Assembly (NCBI GenBank): GCA_944320295.1
Contig: CALUGY010000020.1
Location: 1-55,159, forward strand
Direction: 5' to 3'
DNA from: an uncultured Bacteroides sp.
GTDB lineage: Bacteria > Bacteroidota > Bacteroidia > Bacteroidales > Bacteroidaceae
DNA: 55,159 nt
Each line of letters begins with the position of its first letter. The first letter of the stretch is position 1. The notes beneath the pieces were generated by a model. The model was not told the origin of the DNA and did no database searches. It was given only the letters and a program-made list of their open reading frames with translations. Shown here one piece after another: positions 45,237 to 53,270 of this stretch. The position numbers were made by a program, and so were the translations under genes.

Positions 45237-45548
45237 TCAAATAAAGCTAATAATGTTTGCCAGGCTGATTAATACCTCCGATGTATTCTCTTGGTAATAA
45301 TCAAACGCAATGCCACCACCAGTCACTTCTTTAGACCATTCGTTTCTTGCCTTAATCCAGTTTTTCAGTAGTGGCTTTATCTTTTTATTTTGTTGGATGG
45401 CATTATTATATGTTTCTTGATAGAGTTTGCTTTCCTCTTCTTTATCAAGGAAAGTTACTTCTTCTTCATTGGAATATTCTTTTATGGCAATATTGCAACA
45501 GTTTATAAATAGTTCCTCTGCGCAAGATAAAAATACACCGAAACTCTT
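45237..45548 (-). pseudogene. in-frame continuation after an internal TGA of the lipoprotein gene at 45549
   Basis: Directly after the TGA at 45549-45551 the same frame continues for 103 sense codons to another TGA at 45237. The translation (KSFGVFLSCAEELFINCCN..., later FLDKEEESKLYQETYNNAIQ and NEWSKEVTGGGIAFDYYQ) is a normal protein composition, not random. With the upstream part it gives a 335-residue reading frame interrupted by one stop. Most likely a nonsense mutation has truncated the gene; there is no start codon with a plausible context for this part alone. The 248 bases between it and the DUF3127 gene hold nothing recognised. Confidence 0.6.
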
Positions 45549-46244
45549 TCATTCCGTACCACTTAGTTCTGCAATCTCTTGATTATTCATTTTAATATGG
45601 CTTTCCAATATCCTACGAACACCAATACCTTGAATCGGGCCACTCATAGAACCATTCCAATAACACAAATCCACGCAATGGAAAAATAACTTTTTAAATT
45701 CCACTCTCAGTTTTTCCCATGCCTGCCATTCTTCCATGAGCAAATTCTTCTGCTTTTCATCCTGGCATAAGTCCCATAGTCGCAACAGGGAATTATATTG
45801 CCTGAACGTGTCCCAAGTGTTGCCAGTACTTTCATATATAATTACTCCCATAGTTGAAGTATCCATGTCTGTTTCCCATAGCTTTTCTGCATGGTTTAAA
45901 ACTGTGTCAGCTTTGGCATGGCAGGGAATTGTATCGCTACCTAACTTGTTCCTGTCATAATAGCGGCATAACTGTTCTCTGTATGCCCTCATCCATCTGA
46001 GTTTCTCCTCTGTTTTTTCGTCAGACGGGACATATACATGCCTATACAATGTATCAAGCAATGATACCAATTCTGGGTTGGCTTTGAATATCTTATAGGA
46101 AACTTCAATCATCAACGAGTCATACTCCCAGGAAGGTTGCAGGGTATCGGCAGATACATTATTTGTTGTTTTTTGTGCTCTCTCAGAACATCCTGCTACT
46201 CCCATTAGCGTCACAAATGCGGTACATATAATTATTGTCTTCAT
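45549..46244 (-). CDS. secreted lipoprotein of unknown function, probably truncated by an in-frame stop
   Basis: A 231-residue protein with a lipoprotein signal: MKTIIICTAFVTLMGVAGC with lipobox GVAGC (Cys19). The mature part is helical with several cysteines (QLCRYYDR, FFHCVDLCYWNGS) and a region ESTGNTWDTFRQYNSLLRLW. I do not recognise the family; the spacing of helices is faintly like LprI-type (DUF1311) lysozyme-inhibitor repeats, a weak guess. The frame continues after the TGA (see 45237), so the original protein was probably about 335 residues. A -7 element lies at 46299. Confidence 0.65.
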   Translation of the reverse strand: MKTIIICTAFVTLMGVAGCSERAQKTTNNVSADTLQPSWEYDSLMIEVSYKIFKANPELVSLLDTLYRHVYVPSDEKTEEKLRWMRAYREQLCRYYDRNKLGSDTIPCHAKADTVLNHAEKLWETDMDTSTMGVIIYESTGNTWDTFRQYNSLLRLWDLCQDEKQKNLLMEEWQAWEKLRVEFKKLFFHCVDLCYWNGSMSGPIQGIGVRRILESHIKMNNQEIAELSGTE

Positions 46245-46298
46245 TTTTATTGCGTTTATAATTTGATTTGTAGTATTTTAATTGGCTCAGCTTGCTTA

Positions 46299-46306
46299 CA
46301 AAACTA
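46299..46306 (-). promoter_or_regulatory. -7 promoter element for the lipoprotein gene
   Basis: On the minus strand TAGTTTTG matches TAnnTTTG perfectly, 55 bases before the ATG at 46244. It lies in the 187-base gap before the next gene. Confidence 0.45.
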
Positions 46307-46431
46307 CAAAAATTAGATAGTAGAGCTGGCTGTCCCATGGATTAATTTGCTGTCTGAATTATCATTTTAGTATGTAAGTAGTGGTATCAAAAGGACGTAC
46401 AGAATCATTTTTAGTTATGTTACTTGTTTTC

Positions 46432-46923
46432 TCACCAGAGTTTGTTTTCAGGATGTTCTTTTATTATCCGAAGAATATCTGCTTTTGTAAATAAGCTTTT
46501 TTCTTTTTCAACTTGGACAAAACGAACTTCATAATCTGTCACAGTTTCTCTTTCCTCATCAACATCACTATATACCCAAGCGTTGAAGATAGTGTCAGGC
46601 ATATCAAGAAATATTATCTGAATAAATGTTCCTCCCAAAAGGTAGCCTTGAATGTTTGCAACCACAAACTTCCCTTTTAAATGTTCTTTGTAAGGGGCCA
46701 AATTGGAATTGATTACTGTCCCATCATTACAGTCATTCAAGTATTGCCGTAAGGTTCGGATATATTGATTATCCAACCAATCCTTATCTTCCCACCCTTG
46801 AAAACGAATGTCATTTAATGTTTTCCCCTTACTATCCACTTCTTGTGCTTTTACGGGACATCCCAGCATATCTGTTAATGTAGCAAGCATAATACATGAG
46901 ACCAGTATAATCTGTTTTTTCAT
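46432..46923 (-). CDS. secreted protein of unknown function
   Basis: The start at 46923 (MKKQIILVSCIMLATLTDML) gives 163 residues with a signal peptide ending near VKAQE; an in-frame ATG ten codons upstream only adds lysines and glutamines. The mature domain is compact, alpha-beta: FQGWEDKDWLDNQYIRTLRQ, KFVVANIQGYLLGGTFIQII, VTDYEVRFVQVEKE, ending in a helix (KADILRIIKEHPENKLW). No family is recognised. A single-gene unit with 187 to 209 bases on each side; it shares the element's AT-rich composition. Confidence 0.65.
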   Translation of the reverse strand: MKKQIILVSCIMLATLTDMLGCPVKAQEVDSKGKTLNDIRFQGWEDKDWLDNQYIRTLRQYLNDCNDGTVINSNLAPYKEHLKGKFVVANIQGYLLGGTFIQIIFLDMPDTIFNAWVYSDVDEERETVTDYEVRFVQVEKEKSLFTKADILRIIKEHPENKLW

Positions 46924-47054
46924 CTTTTGGGTTTGTTTTTTTAGTTTCACCATTTATTATTCCACATATTTATCTGCTACAAGATTCTCACCAATAGAGG
47001 ATGCTCAATCTTATAATTTGCGAGCTTACTGTTTTTATCGGATTATCTTTTTAT

Positions 47055-47112
47055 AAGTATATTGTACTCACTTTTCTATATTAAAAAGTAAGGAAATGAG
47101 TACAATATACTT
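47055..47112. repeat. perfect 16-bp inverted repeat with nested hairpin
   Basis: Arms at 47055-47070 and 47097-47112 (core AGTATATTGTACTCA) pair perfectly; inside the loop ACTTTT and AAAAGT can pair again. It lies 20 bases downstream of the stop of the gene at 47133 on the minus strand, so it may act as its terminator, though it is AT-rich and lacks a clean T run. Confidence 0.6.
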
Positions 47113-47132
47113 TCTTTGTAAGTTTCGATATT

Positions 47133-47414
47133 TTATCCTCTAATCCTATTAATATCTAATTCTCCTTGCTTTTCCAAAGTGACAATTTCAGCAGTATTCA
47201 TGTCTATATAATCCCCTATCCTGGATTTTGATTCATGGTCAAGAGGCACAGATGTAGTCATGCCATTTTTTAAGAAGAAGCATACGCTACTTCCATATTG
47301 AGAATCTATCACTTGAGCCTTTTCTACCATAGCGATTTCTTCAGCAGTAAACCTCCTTACAGACTTAACCGTCCATTTATTGCTATGTAACTTAAGAGTA
47401 TTAAATAAATTCAT
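47133..47414 (-). CDS. stand-alone copy of the C-terminal domain of the TerB-like protein
   Basis: The start at 47414 (MNLFNTLKLHSNKW) gives 93 residues; an ATG nine codons upstream is possible. From KWTVKSVRRFT onward the whole protein matches residues 186-265 of the protein at 48700, with roughly 70% identity by eye (shared VEKAQV, YG-SVCFF-KNG, TAEIVTLEKQGE). The pattern suggests a small beta barrel (SH3-like) with a conserved VTLEKQGExDINRI tail. It is the last gene of a run of six minus-strand genes. The function is unknown. Confidence 0.65.
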   Translation of the reverse strand: MNLFNTLKLHSNKWTVKSVRRFTAEEIAMVEKAQVIDSQYGSSVCFFLKNGMTTSVPLDHESKSRIGDYIDMNTAEIVTLEKQGELDINRIRG

Positions 47415-47522
47415 AATATTATACGGTTGCCTACACACCATAAGGTTTTAATTATATTTATTCATTTCATAAATCAATAGCAAAGCTGTAAAGCTACAGC
47501 TTTCCAACCCCTAACGAGCCGT

Positions 47523-47828
47523 TTATGTAAGGCACCCAACCAGTTGTATTAAAATAAAACCACAACAAACCAATGTGGTACGGGGATTATTCCTTATGTC
47601 AAGCAACAAGCACTTGGCTATTATATAGAGCCATTTGTACCATGGCATTTTTATTGGTATCGTTTCCTCTCCATAATACATACTTTTTTGTCTGGTCTTT
47701 TCTTTGACGGTACCACTCTCAATATACCAGAAATATAATATAAGAATAATCCATCCTATCATGTTCAACCAAGAATTATAAAATGGATTTTCTACATCAT
47801 GGATTCTTCCATATTCTCTGTGATACAT
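47523..47828 (-). CDS. small membrane protein of unknown function
   Basis: A 101-residue protein with two hydrophobic segments (about 19-36, WLNMIGWIILILYFWYI, and 83-100, TTLVCCGFILIQLVGCL) flanking a basic loop. It starts three bases after the stop of the next membrane protein gene, so the two are almost certainly coexpressed. A hairpin AAAGCTGT-AAAGCT-ACAGCTTT lies downstream at 47482-47503. No family is recognised. Confidence 0.6.
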   Translation of the reverse strand: MYHREYGRIHDVENPFYNSWLNMIGWIILILYFWYIESGTVKEKTRQKSMYYGEETIPIKMPWYKWLYIIAKCLLLDIRNNPRTTLVCCGFILIQLVGCLT

Positions 47829-47831
47829 AAG

Positions 47832-48188
47832 CTATATTAAACAGATAAGAATTATAATTAAGACAGGTATTGCAATAATACTTAGGATGTTGATGCCATG
47901 CCTAATCCTCAGGGCATCAAATATTGACAATGCAATTCTATTTATAACCTGAGATATTATTAATACTATTATAGAATACCACCATTCAAAAGAGTATGCT
48001 ATTACAGCTAATCCGATAATGAACACTACTAGGCTTGATATACCAAACAATTGGTAAAATAGTGTAAAAAAAACAGGTGTGGTATCATAATTTGCTTGTG
48101 CCCATTGTCTCGTTGAGGAGTTTGCTGCACCAAATATGGCTAACAATAAATACATCCAAAAAACAGGTAAAGACAACAATTCAGTCAT
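47832..48188 (-). CDS. small membrane protein of unknown function (three to four helices)
   Basis: A 118-residue protein. Hydrophobic segments: about 6-21 (LPVFWMYLLLAIFGAA), 38-62 (PVFFTLFYQLFGISSLVVFI), 66-90 (WYSIIVLIISQVIN) and 100-118 (ILSIIAIPVLIIILICL). It has no charged cluster beyond short loops. It precedes the 101-residue membrane protein by three bases. No family is recognised. Confidence 0.6.
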   Translation of the reverse strand: MTELLSLPVFWMYLLLAIFGAANSSTRQWAQANYDTTPVFFTLFYQLFGISSLVVFIIGLAVIAYSFEWWYSIIVLIISQVINRIALSIFDALRIRHGINILSIIAIPVLIIILICLI

Positions 48189-48319
48189 ATTTCAATAATC
48201 AATTCGTTAAAATTCACAATCCACTTATTTTCAAGCAAGATATCATGCCTATAATAGATTTATTAATACCAATATGGGACTTTTGCTTTATAAATTATTT
48301 TCTCTATAACCTGCGATTG

Positions 48320-48673
48320 TTAAATTGTTATATATCCAATAATAAGAGTTACAATAGCCATGATTAATGCGATAAACATATCAATCCCAAGACCTTTACC
48401 ACTTGCAAATCTTCTGATGAAGAAACGGGTAAAAGTTGGCCCCAATAGATACACAATGGCAAGGTTTATAAGGAACATCCATATCCAATATACTTGAAAA
48501 GCCAAGCATTCCGGTATTACAGCCAGCACATGCCCACTTAGCCATGGAATACTTTTTAATAGTAGTGACCTTGTGTAACCATAAAATTCGCCACTATTGA
48601 TGACATAGATATGAATACCAAATACTGCTATAAAGCACAATGCAGATAGGCATAACAAAATTGTTGATAACAT
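48320..48673 (-). CDS. small membrane protein of unknown function (four helices)
   Basis: A 117-residue protein with hydrophobic segments at about 4-26, 44-60, 63-80 and 97-116 and a basic loop (RFFIRRFASGKG) before the last. Its topology resembles its two membrane neighbours but the sequences are not similar. It starts 26 bases after the TerB-like gene; the 131 bases to the following gene hold no recognised signal. Confidence 0.6.
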   Translation of the reverse strand: MLSTILLCLSALCFIAVFGIHIYVINSGEFYGYTRSLLLKSIPWLSGHVLAVIPECLAFQVYWIWMFLINLAIVYLLGPTFTRFFIRRFASGKGLGIDMFIALIMAIVTLIIGYITI

Positions 48674-48699
48674 AACTTCTTGTATTAATTAAAAACAGT

Positions 48700-49497
48700 T
48701 TATACTCTAATTCGATTAATATCCCTCTCTCCTTGCTTTTCTAAAGTAACTATTTCAGCAGTATCCATATCAATAAAATCACCTACCTGAGATTTAGCAT
48801 TCCTATCAAGAGGCACATAAGTAGTACTGCCATTCTTCATAAAGAAACATACACTATTTCCATATTTAGAATCTACAACCTGAGCTTTTTCTACTAAAGA
48901 TTTCTCATAGTCGGTGAACTTTCTAGAAGATTTGACTTGCCAATGAGCTGTATGATTATTTTTACTAGAACTCTTTAGAAGCTGTGTTTTTACGGCTTTA
49001 TAGTTAAGGATTATGTCTATTTGGCTAAGACCAAGTTTCTTTGCAACAATTTCAATATAAGCCATCTTCTTAAGCGAACTAGAATTTCCTTTCATCATCA
49101 CATATATGAGGTATAAAAGGTATGTTTGTCTTTGCTCATTGTCTGTTGGATATATATCTTTTATCCGATTGGGAGAACAATTTAAAGCTTGTTCATATTT
49201 AAAGGAAGCGATTCCTTCTTTCAACATAATTTCCCTTATAGCCTCATAGGCTGGACGGCTTATACCATCTTCTGTGACAGATATGGTAATCAAGTCACGC
49301 AGTAAACATAAATCTGCATCTTTAACTTTTCTGACAAACAGAGAGTTAAACATTTGTATAAGTTTGTTGGCTATATCATTTAATGCCCCGTCTTCTTTCA
49401 TCATGTCCTTAAATACCATTATGATGGGCATGCCGAAAATCAAAAAGCCTATTCCGCCAAATACTATTTTATCTATCAATGGTATATCTATATTCAT
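48700..49497 (-). CDS. membrane-anchored protein with TerB-like helical domain and beta-rich C-terminal domain
   Basis: A 265-residue protein in three parts. One N-terminal helix (about 11-29, IVFGGIGFLIFGMPIIMVF). A helical region (about 60-175) with LRDLITISVTEDGISRPAYEAIREIMLKEG and KKMAYIEIVAKKLGLSQ, split here, which has the DGxIS-E and late AxKLGLS pattern of TerB-like domains; this assignment is tentative. A C-terminal 80-residue domain shared with the protein at 47133. The order suggests a membrane-tethered cytoplasmic sensor or scaffold. It starts 26 bases after the stop of the 112-residue protein gene upstream. Confidence 0.68.
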   Translation of the reverse strand: MNIDIPLIDKIVFGGIGFLIFGMPIIMVFKDMMKEDGALNDIANKLIQMFNSLFVRKVKDADLCLLRDLITISVTEDGISRPAYEAIREIMLKEGIASFKYEQALNCSPNRIKDIYPTDNEQRQTYLLYLIYVMMKGNSSSLKKMAYIEIVAKKLGLSQIDIILNYKAVKTQLLKSSSKNNHTAHWQVKSSRKFTDYEKSLVEKAQVVDSKYGNSVCFFMKNGSTTYVPLDRNAKSQVGDFIDMDTAEIVTLEKQGERDINRIRV

Positions 49498-49523
49498 ACT
49501 ATTGTAAAAGTAAAAAGAGTATA

Positions 49524-49862
49524 TTATAGTTTGTATAAATCTTTATTCAAGTATTTACGAAGTGCAGATTGGCATTCTTCATAAAGAATATTTTGATAAT
49601 TAATTCCATATGTCTTTAACCCTTGTTCTAAAGATTTGTCATTTTTCATCGTTTGATAAAAATTTACTATAGCGGCTTTAGCTTGCAGTCCTTTAAAAAG
49701 AGGGCCTGTAGGCCCATTAGCTACAGCGTTAGAAACAGATTCATCAAATCCTTGTTTAATTTTTTCTCTTGCTTGTTTTGCCACATACAAATTAGTTAAA
49801 GAATCAGCAAGTCCAGCTTGTTTTTGAGTAGTTTTCTTTTTGAAAAAGTTAAATATACTCAT
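49524..49862 (-). CDS. small soluble protein of unknown function, first gene of the cargo operon
   Basis: A 112-residue basic, helical protein without signal or membrane segment: MSIFNFFKKKTTQKQ, then AKQAREKIKQGFDESVSNAV, a Gly-Pro turn (NGPTGPLFKGL) and a C-terminal helical half ending in KYLNKDLYKL. No family is recognised. It heads six genes in the same direction (49862 to 47133), and the long structured non-coding stretch lies just upstream. Confidence 0.62.
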   Translation of the reverse strand: MSIFNFFKKKTTQKQAGLADSLTNLYVAKQAREKIKQGFDESVSNAVANGPTGPLFKGLQAKAAIVNFYQTMKNDKSLEQGLKTYGINYQNILYEECQSALRKYLNKDLYKL

Positions 49863-50676
49863 AACGTTAATCTTTTTAGATTCATACTACAAAAAGAAAG
49901 GTGTAGGCTTAACCTGTTGCTATTCTGAGGTATCGCCAAACACCTGTATCCATGCAACAAGGAAGCCCACACCTTATGGTGTCAGCATTCACTTTCCTGC
50001 TGCTGATGGATAATTCTTCTAATTGGCGATTTTCAGAATACATCAAGCAAGAAGCAAACACTTCTTTTTCCAATATGTCTTAGTTAAACTTTTACTTCAT
50101 TCGCAATCCATTTAATTGTACATGCCACAAAGATACTGCTTTCCAGCAAGAAACAATCACATAATTGCTATTTTTTCAAAGCAAATACCAACATATCGGA
50201 CACCATAGGTGCGGGCCATGCCTTAACTGCATACAAAAGTACTTCAAATCTTCCACAAATGTGGCAAAAGCCCCAGCTTGCATACGACAAGCCGGGACTT
50301 CAACAACACTAAACCACAAACATGGACTGCCGCCAGTCCAATATCTTTGCCATGACAAAAATGCACATCTAACTCCATTTTTATATATAAAACTTACAAG
50401 TTAGGTGTGCAAATAGGAGTTGCCCTCCTTATCTTTAGTGGCAGGCGTATTCACTTCCCTATAATAAAAACAAGAGAAGTGAATACAAAATTCATCTTGT
50501 TGCACGCCCGATAAATTATAATTAATAAATATATAACTTAGTGCGCGGATGTCGAATTTTTCTTTGTATTCCTATAGGGTATGACATACATTTTTTCGAC
50601 ACTACAAAATTTCCTACCATAATGGATAAAGTAAGAATGCTACTCCTGAAGAGGTTTGGTATTGAAGCATCAAGCA
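49863..50676. other. 814-base non-coding stretch rich in inverted repeats
   Basis: No open frame here looks coding. Dyads seen: 49898-49920 with 49954-49975 (about 20 pairs, one mismatch and a small bulge); 49921-49939 with 50022-50039 (TATTCTGA...CGCCAA arms, imperfect); GCACATCTAAC (50368-50378) with GTTAGGTGTGC (50400-50410), one mismatch; GTATTCACTTC (50447-50457) with GAAGTGAATAC (50476-50486), perfect and nested in GGCGT...ACGCC. A plus-strand TTTG (50553)-N20-TACATTTT could be a promoter. Candidate roles: structured RNA, replication or transfer origin. Confidence 0.5.
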
Positions 50677-51720
50677 TCATTGTATGAACCATGAATACTC
50701 ATTTTCTCCATAAAGGGTCTTATTCAGTCCCTCCGCAAGCTGGGTGGCATTATAAGCCCTGTCCAAGAAATTATCAATGTAGCTACTTTTGTTGGCTCCT
50801 GTAAGGAGGTTGTACACGCTCCACATGCTGATTTCCCTGCCATTGCCAGGAAGGGCAAAGTTATCATCATTATAAAATGCCTTTGCCACAATCCCTATCT
50901 GGGTATCGGTCATGAGCATCTGTGGCAATCTTCTTTTCTGCTTATTGGGCAGGTATTGGTATAGCCTGCTTTTTCCCAAGAATTGTGCAAACTGTTGTTC
51001 GGTCATATAGCTGTCCTTGAAAGCTCCCATATAATAAAGGTGCTTGCTTATATTGTACTCCTGGAACAGTTGCATGGCAGAAGTAAACAGGTCATTGATA
51101 TTCATCACTTTCAACTCCGACTTAAAGCCATCTGTACTTACACACATATTGCAGCACACCATATTCTTGAAGCCAATGAAAATCTTGAACTTTTCCATGC
51201 TTTTCCTGCTGTAAAGGTTCTCATGGTTGTATGCCCGAACTCCCCCAATAGTGAGGTTTAGCCTGTTTCCTGCAATATCCTCGTGGATAGTGGGGATTTC
51301 AAAGCAGAACATCATCCTCTCATAGTAGATGGTCTTGTCTGAATCCAGCAAGTCCTTTACAGGCTTGTGGATGGCTTCCGGGGTTCTGCCTTTAATTACA
51401 TGGCTGACCCTTATGGCAGGATATTCAACGGTTTCATTGGGGAATACCCTGCTGGCTGCTTCCCACATGGTTTCAATAAAGGCCGGATGGCTGATGGTTA
51501 TCTCATTGTCCTTGCTGAAAACAGGGACAACACACTCATATCTTAAATGTTCCATAGTCACCTCCTTGGTGTTTGCCTCAATGAAAGGCAGTTTTACATT
51601 ACTTCTTCCAGACCCTATGATTTCAGGTTCTAGAATTTCCACTTCCCCATATTGAGGTTGGATGATTGGCATGATTTGCCTGTCAATTCTGTGTACAGGC
51701 TGCAGTTGCATTGCTTCCAT
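50677..51720 (-). CDS. DUF3871 family protein
   Basis: A 347-residue protein that I assign to DUF3871, a family of Bacteroidota mobile elements distantly like the DUF932 proteins of plasmids. Recognisable parts: HLRYECVVPVFSKDNE, FETM-type FIETMWEAASRVF, SHVIKGRTPEAIHKP, FCFEIPTIHEDIAGNRLNLT, and the C-terminal SMWSVYNLLTGANKSSYIDN. Its function is unknown. Its start overlaps the end of the ATPase gene by 38 bases, so they are translationally coupled. Confidence 0.8.
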   Translation of the reverse strand: MEAMQLQPVHRIDRQIMPIIQPQYGEVEILEPEIIGSGRSNVKLPFIEANTKEVTMEHLRYECVVPVFSKDNEITISHPAFIETMWEAASRVFPNETVEYPAIRVSHVIKGRTPEAIHKPVKDLLDSDKTIYYERMMFCFEIPTIHEDIAGNRLNLTIGGVRAYNHENLYSRKSMEKFKIFIGFKNMVCCNMCVSTDGFKSELKVMNINDLFTSAMQLFQEYNISKHLYYMGAFKDSYMTEQQFAQFLGKSRLYQYLPNKQKRRLPQMLMTDTQIGIVAKAFYNDDNFALPGNGREISMWSVYNLLTGANKSSYIDNFLDRAYNATQLAEGLNKTLYGENEYSWFIQ

Positions 51721-52576
51721 GTCTTACGAAATTAGGTGAATAATTGATAGGTTGGTCATTTGTTTTCTGCCCTTGAAGAAAAGCTTTCTTCCGCATAAAG
51801 TCAGAGGTTAGCTGCTGGTACCATTCGGGATATTGGTGGTAAATGAAGTTCAGTTCTTCAATGGATTTGCTGTTGCTTATCTTGCTTCTAATCTGTTCTA
51901 CTGTAATGCCATCATTACACCAATCAAGGATGGTTTGCCCTGTATTCGGGGTAATCATAAAGCCTGGTTTACCCATAAAAAGGTTTGTCCTGTCCTTGGA
52001 AACTGTAGCCTGGTGCTTCATGTTGATGTCAAAAACTATGGTGAACTCATAGTCTATCCCATCCCTCATTACTGCCTTCAACCCTACTTTCTCTGGCACA
52101 AGCTTGCCATTCTTCTCATTGAGGACATAATCCTGTTTGCACCGCATGGTACAGATGACATGCCTTTCGCTCTGCAAGATTTTCCGCATGAAGGCGTTCA
52201 TCCTCGGGGTGACTTTCTGCCAGTTGGTGAATGAATTGCCTTGAAGGTTGGCATGGTATTCCAGCAGGTTGTCCCAGCATTGGGAGATGGAATCAATGAT
52301 TATCACCTCCATGCCTGCATCTTCACAAACACCAATGGCTTCCATGTAGGTTTCAGGGGTAAAATTCTCTTGAAGGGGTAGCACATTATAGCTTCCCAGA
52401 TGTGCATAAAGGTCAGCGCTCCCATTTTCAGAATCAATGACGGCTATTTTAGCCCAGTCATTGCACAGTCCATAAGCCAACAATAAGGCTGAATAGGTCT
52501 TTCCGCTACCTGCACAGCCTTGCAGGGCCAGCTTGATTTTAGCCTGTTTCTTGGATGATTTTCTTAGGTTCATCAT
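51683..52576 (-). CDS. RecA-fold AAA family ATPase (phage Sak-like)
   Basis: A 297-residue ATPase. Walker A is GCAGSGKTYSALLLA at about residues 20-34; IAVIDSENGSADLY and VIIIDSISQCWDNLL give the two aspartate strands, and FTIVFDINMKHQATVSKDR continues the core. This fits the AAA_24-type ATPases of phages and integrative elements that assist single-strand annealing or replication. It lies between the DUF3871 gene (overlap 38 bases) and an 89-residue protein; the three form one transcript interrupted by a hairpin at 52613. Confidence 0.85.
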   Translation of the reverse strand: MMNLRKSSKKQAKIKLALQGCAGSGKTYSALLLAYGLCNDWAKIAVIDSENGSADLYAHLGSYNVLPLQENFTPETYMEAIGVCEDAGMEVIIIDSISQCWDNLLEYHANLQGNSFTNWQKVTPRMNAFMRKILQSERHVICTMRCKQDYVLNEKNGKLVPEKVGLKAVMRDGIDYEFTIVFDINMKHQATVSKDRTNLFMGKPGFMITPNTGQTILDWCNDGITVEQIRSKISNSKSIEELNFIYHQYPEWYQQLTSDFMRKKAFLQGQKTNDQPINYSPNFVRHGSNATAACTQN

Positions 52577-52612
52577 AACTACTCGTTTATCGGTTTAAAA
52601 TCATTGATGTAC

Positions 52613-52645
52613 AAAAAAAGTGGCAAGCCTTGGCCTGCCACTTTT
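52613..52645 (-). terminator. hairpin terminator after the 89-residue protein gene
   Basis: AAAAGTGGCA-GCC (from 52616) pairs with GGC-TGCCACTTTT (to 52645). On the minus strand the hairpin is followed by TTTTTTTG. It lies 20 bases after the stop at 52666 and 37 bases before the ATPase start. Confidence 0.75.
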
Positions 52646-52665
52646 CCTGCTTTTTACTTGCTGCT

Positions 52666-52935
52666 TTAGAGGGTAGCCAATGTGGATGTCCCTCCTTCCC
52701 CTTTCTGGTGCAGCATGTAGAACATGTCCCCTGTGTCCGGGGAACATACTTGCGAGATGACTGGCTGCGGGACACCTCCATGGATGAATTTCCCGCTTAC
52801 CGCGCCTGTTTCAAAACCATACACAAAAAAGCATTTTCCTGTGTGGGGATTCTGCTTCACTTCAATCTTGTCCACGTTCATCTTGGACTTGAACTCTTTC
52901 ACGGTCATTGTCTCCAAAAACTTCAATCTTTCCAT
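52666..52935 (-). CDS. small protein of unknown function
   Basis: An 89-residue soluble protein: MERLKFLETMTVKEFKSKMN, VKQNPHTGKCFFVYGFETG, then VSGKFIHGGVPQPVISQVC and a C-terminal FYMLHQKGEGG. The strand-turn pattern suggests a small beta protein. Similar short proteins accompany replication genes in Bacteroidota elements, but I cannot name the family. It is followed by the hairpin at 52613. Confidence 0.65.
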   Translation of the reverse strand: MERLKFLETMTVKEFKSKMNVDKIEVKQNPHTGKCFFVYGFETGAVSGKFIHGGVPQPVISQVCSPDTGDMFYMLHQKGEGGTSTLATL

Positions 52936-53199
52936 ATTTGTAATTTTAGTTGTTAAACATCAGGGGGAAGAAAGGAGTTAGTAGCAAAAAAAATGAAGTG
53001 GTGGGAGGAGTTAGTGTCATACCGCTTATGCAGATGCCACTATAGGGGGGATATCCCACTCCAAGGCAAGGAGGGGGAGAAGAAAGCAAATTATAGCGCG
53101 CTCATGGAAATACAATGGGGATAAAAATAAAATAAAAAAATTTTTTTGAGTATAACATCTGGCTGCTAACCGGTAAATACAGCCATACATTACAGATTA
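52936..53199. other. non-coding gap with purine-rich and A/T tracts
   Basis: Between the 89-residue protein gene and the helicase terminator. Holds a purine-rich run (53067-53092, AAGGAGGGGGAGAAGAAAGC region), the direct pair GTGGGAGGAGTTAGT / AGGAGTTAGT (52973-53015), and an A/T tract AAAAATTTTTTT near 53131-53147. No gene, and no confident promoter. Confidence 0.5.
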
Positions 53200-53241
53200 T
53201 CAAAAATAAATGCCCCTGCTTCCAAGAGGGGAAACAGGGGC
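53200..53241 (-). terminator. terminator of the helicase-like gene
   Basis: GCCCCTG (53212-53218) pairs with CAGGGGC (53235-53241), loop of 16 bases. On the minus strand it is followed by ATTTATTTTTG. It is 29 bases after the stop at 53271. Confidence 0.7.
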
Positions 53242-53270
53242 TTGTGGGTTAAATGTCGATTTTATTTATG

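Noticed and set aside
47482-47503. Hairpin AAAGCTGT-AAAGCT-ACAGCTTT as a terminator
   Set aside because: The stem is perfect but only eight pairs and neither strand has a T run; noted but not called.
50165-50404. 79-codon plus-strand frame in the structured region
   Set aside because: Composition is Cys/His-rich without pattern, it starts in AT-rich sequence without signals, and it runs through dyads; no support as a gene.
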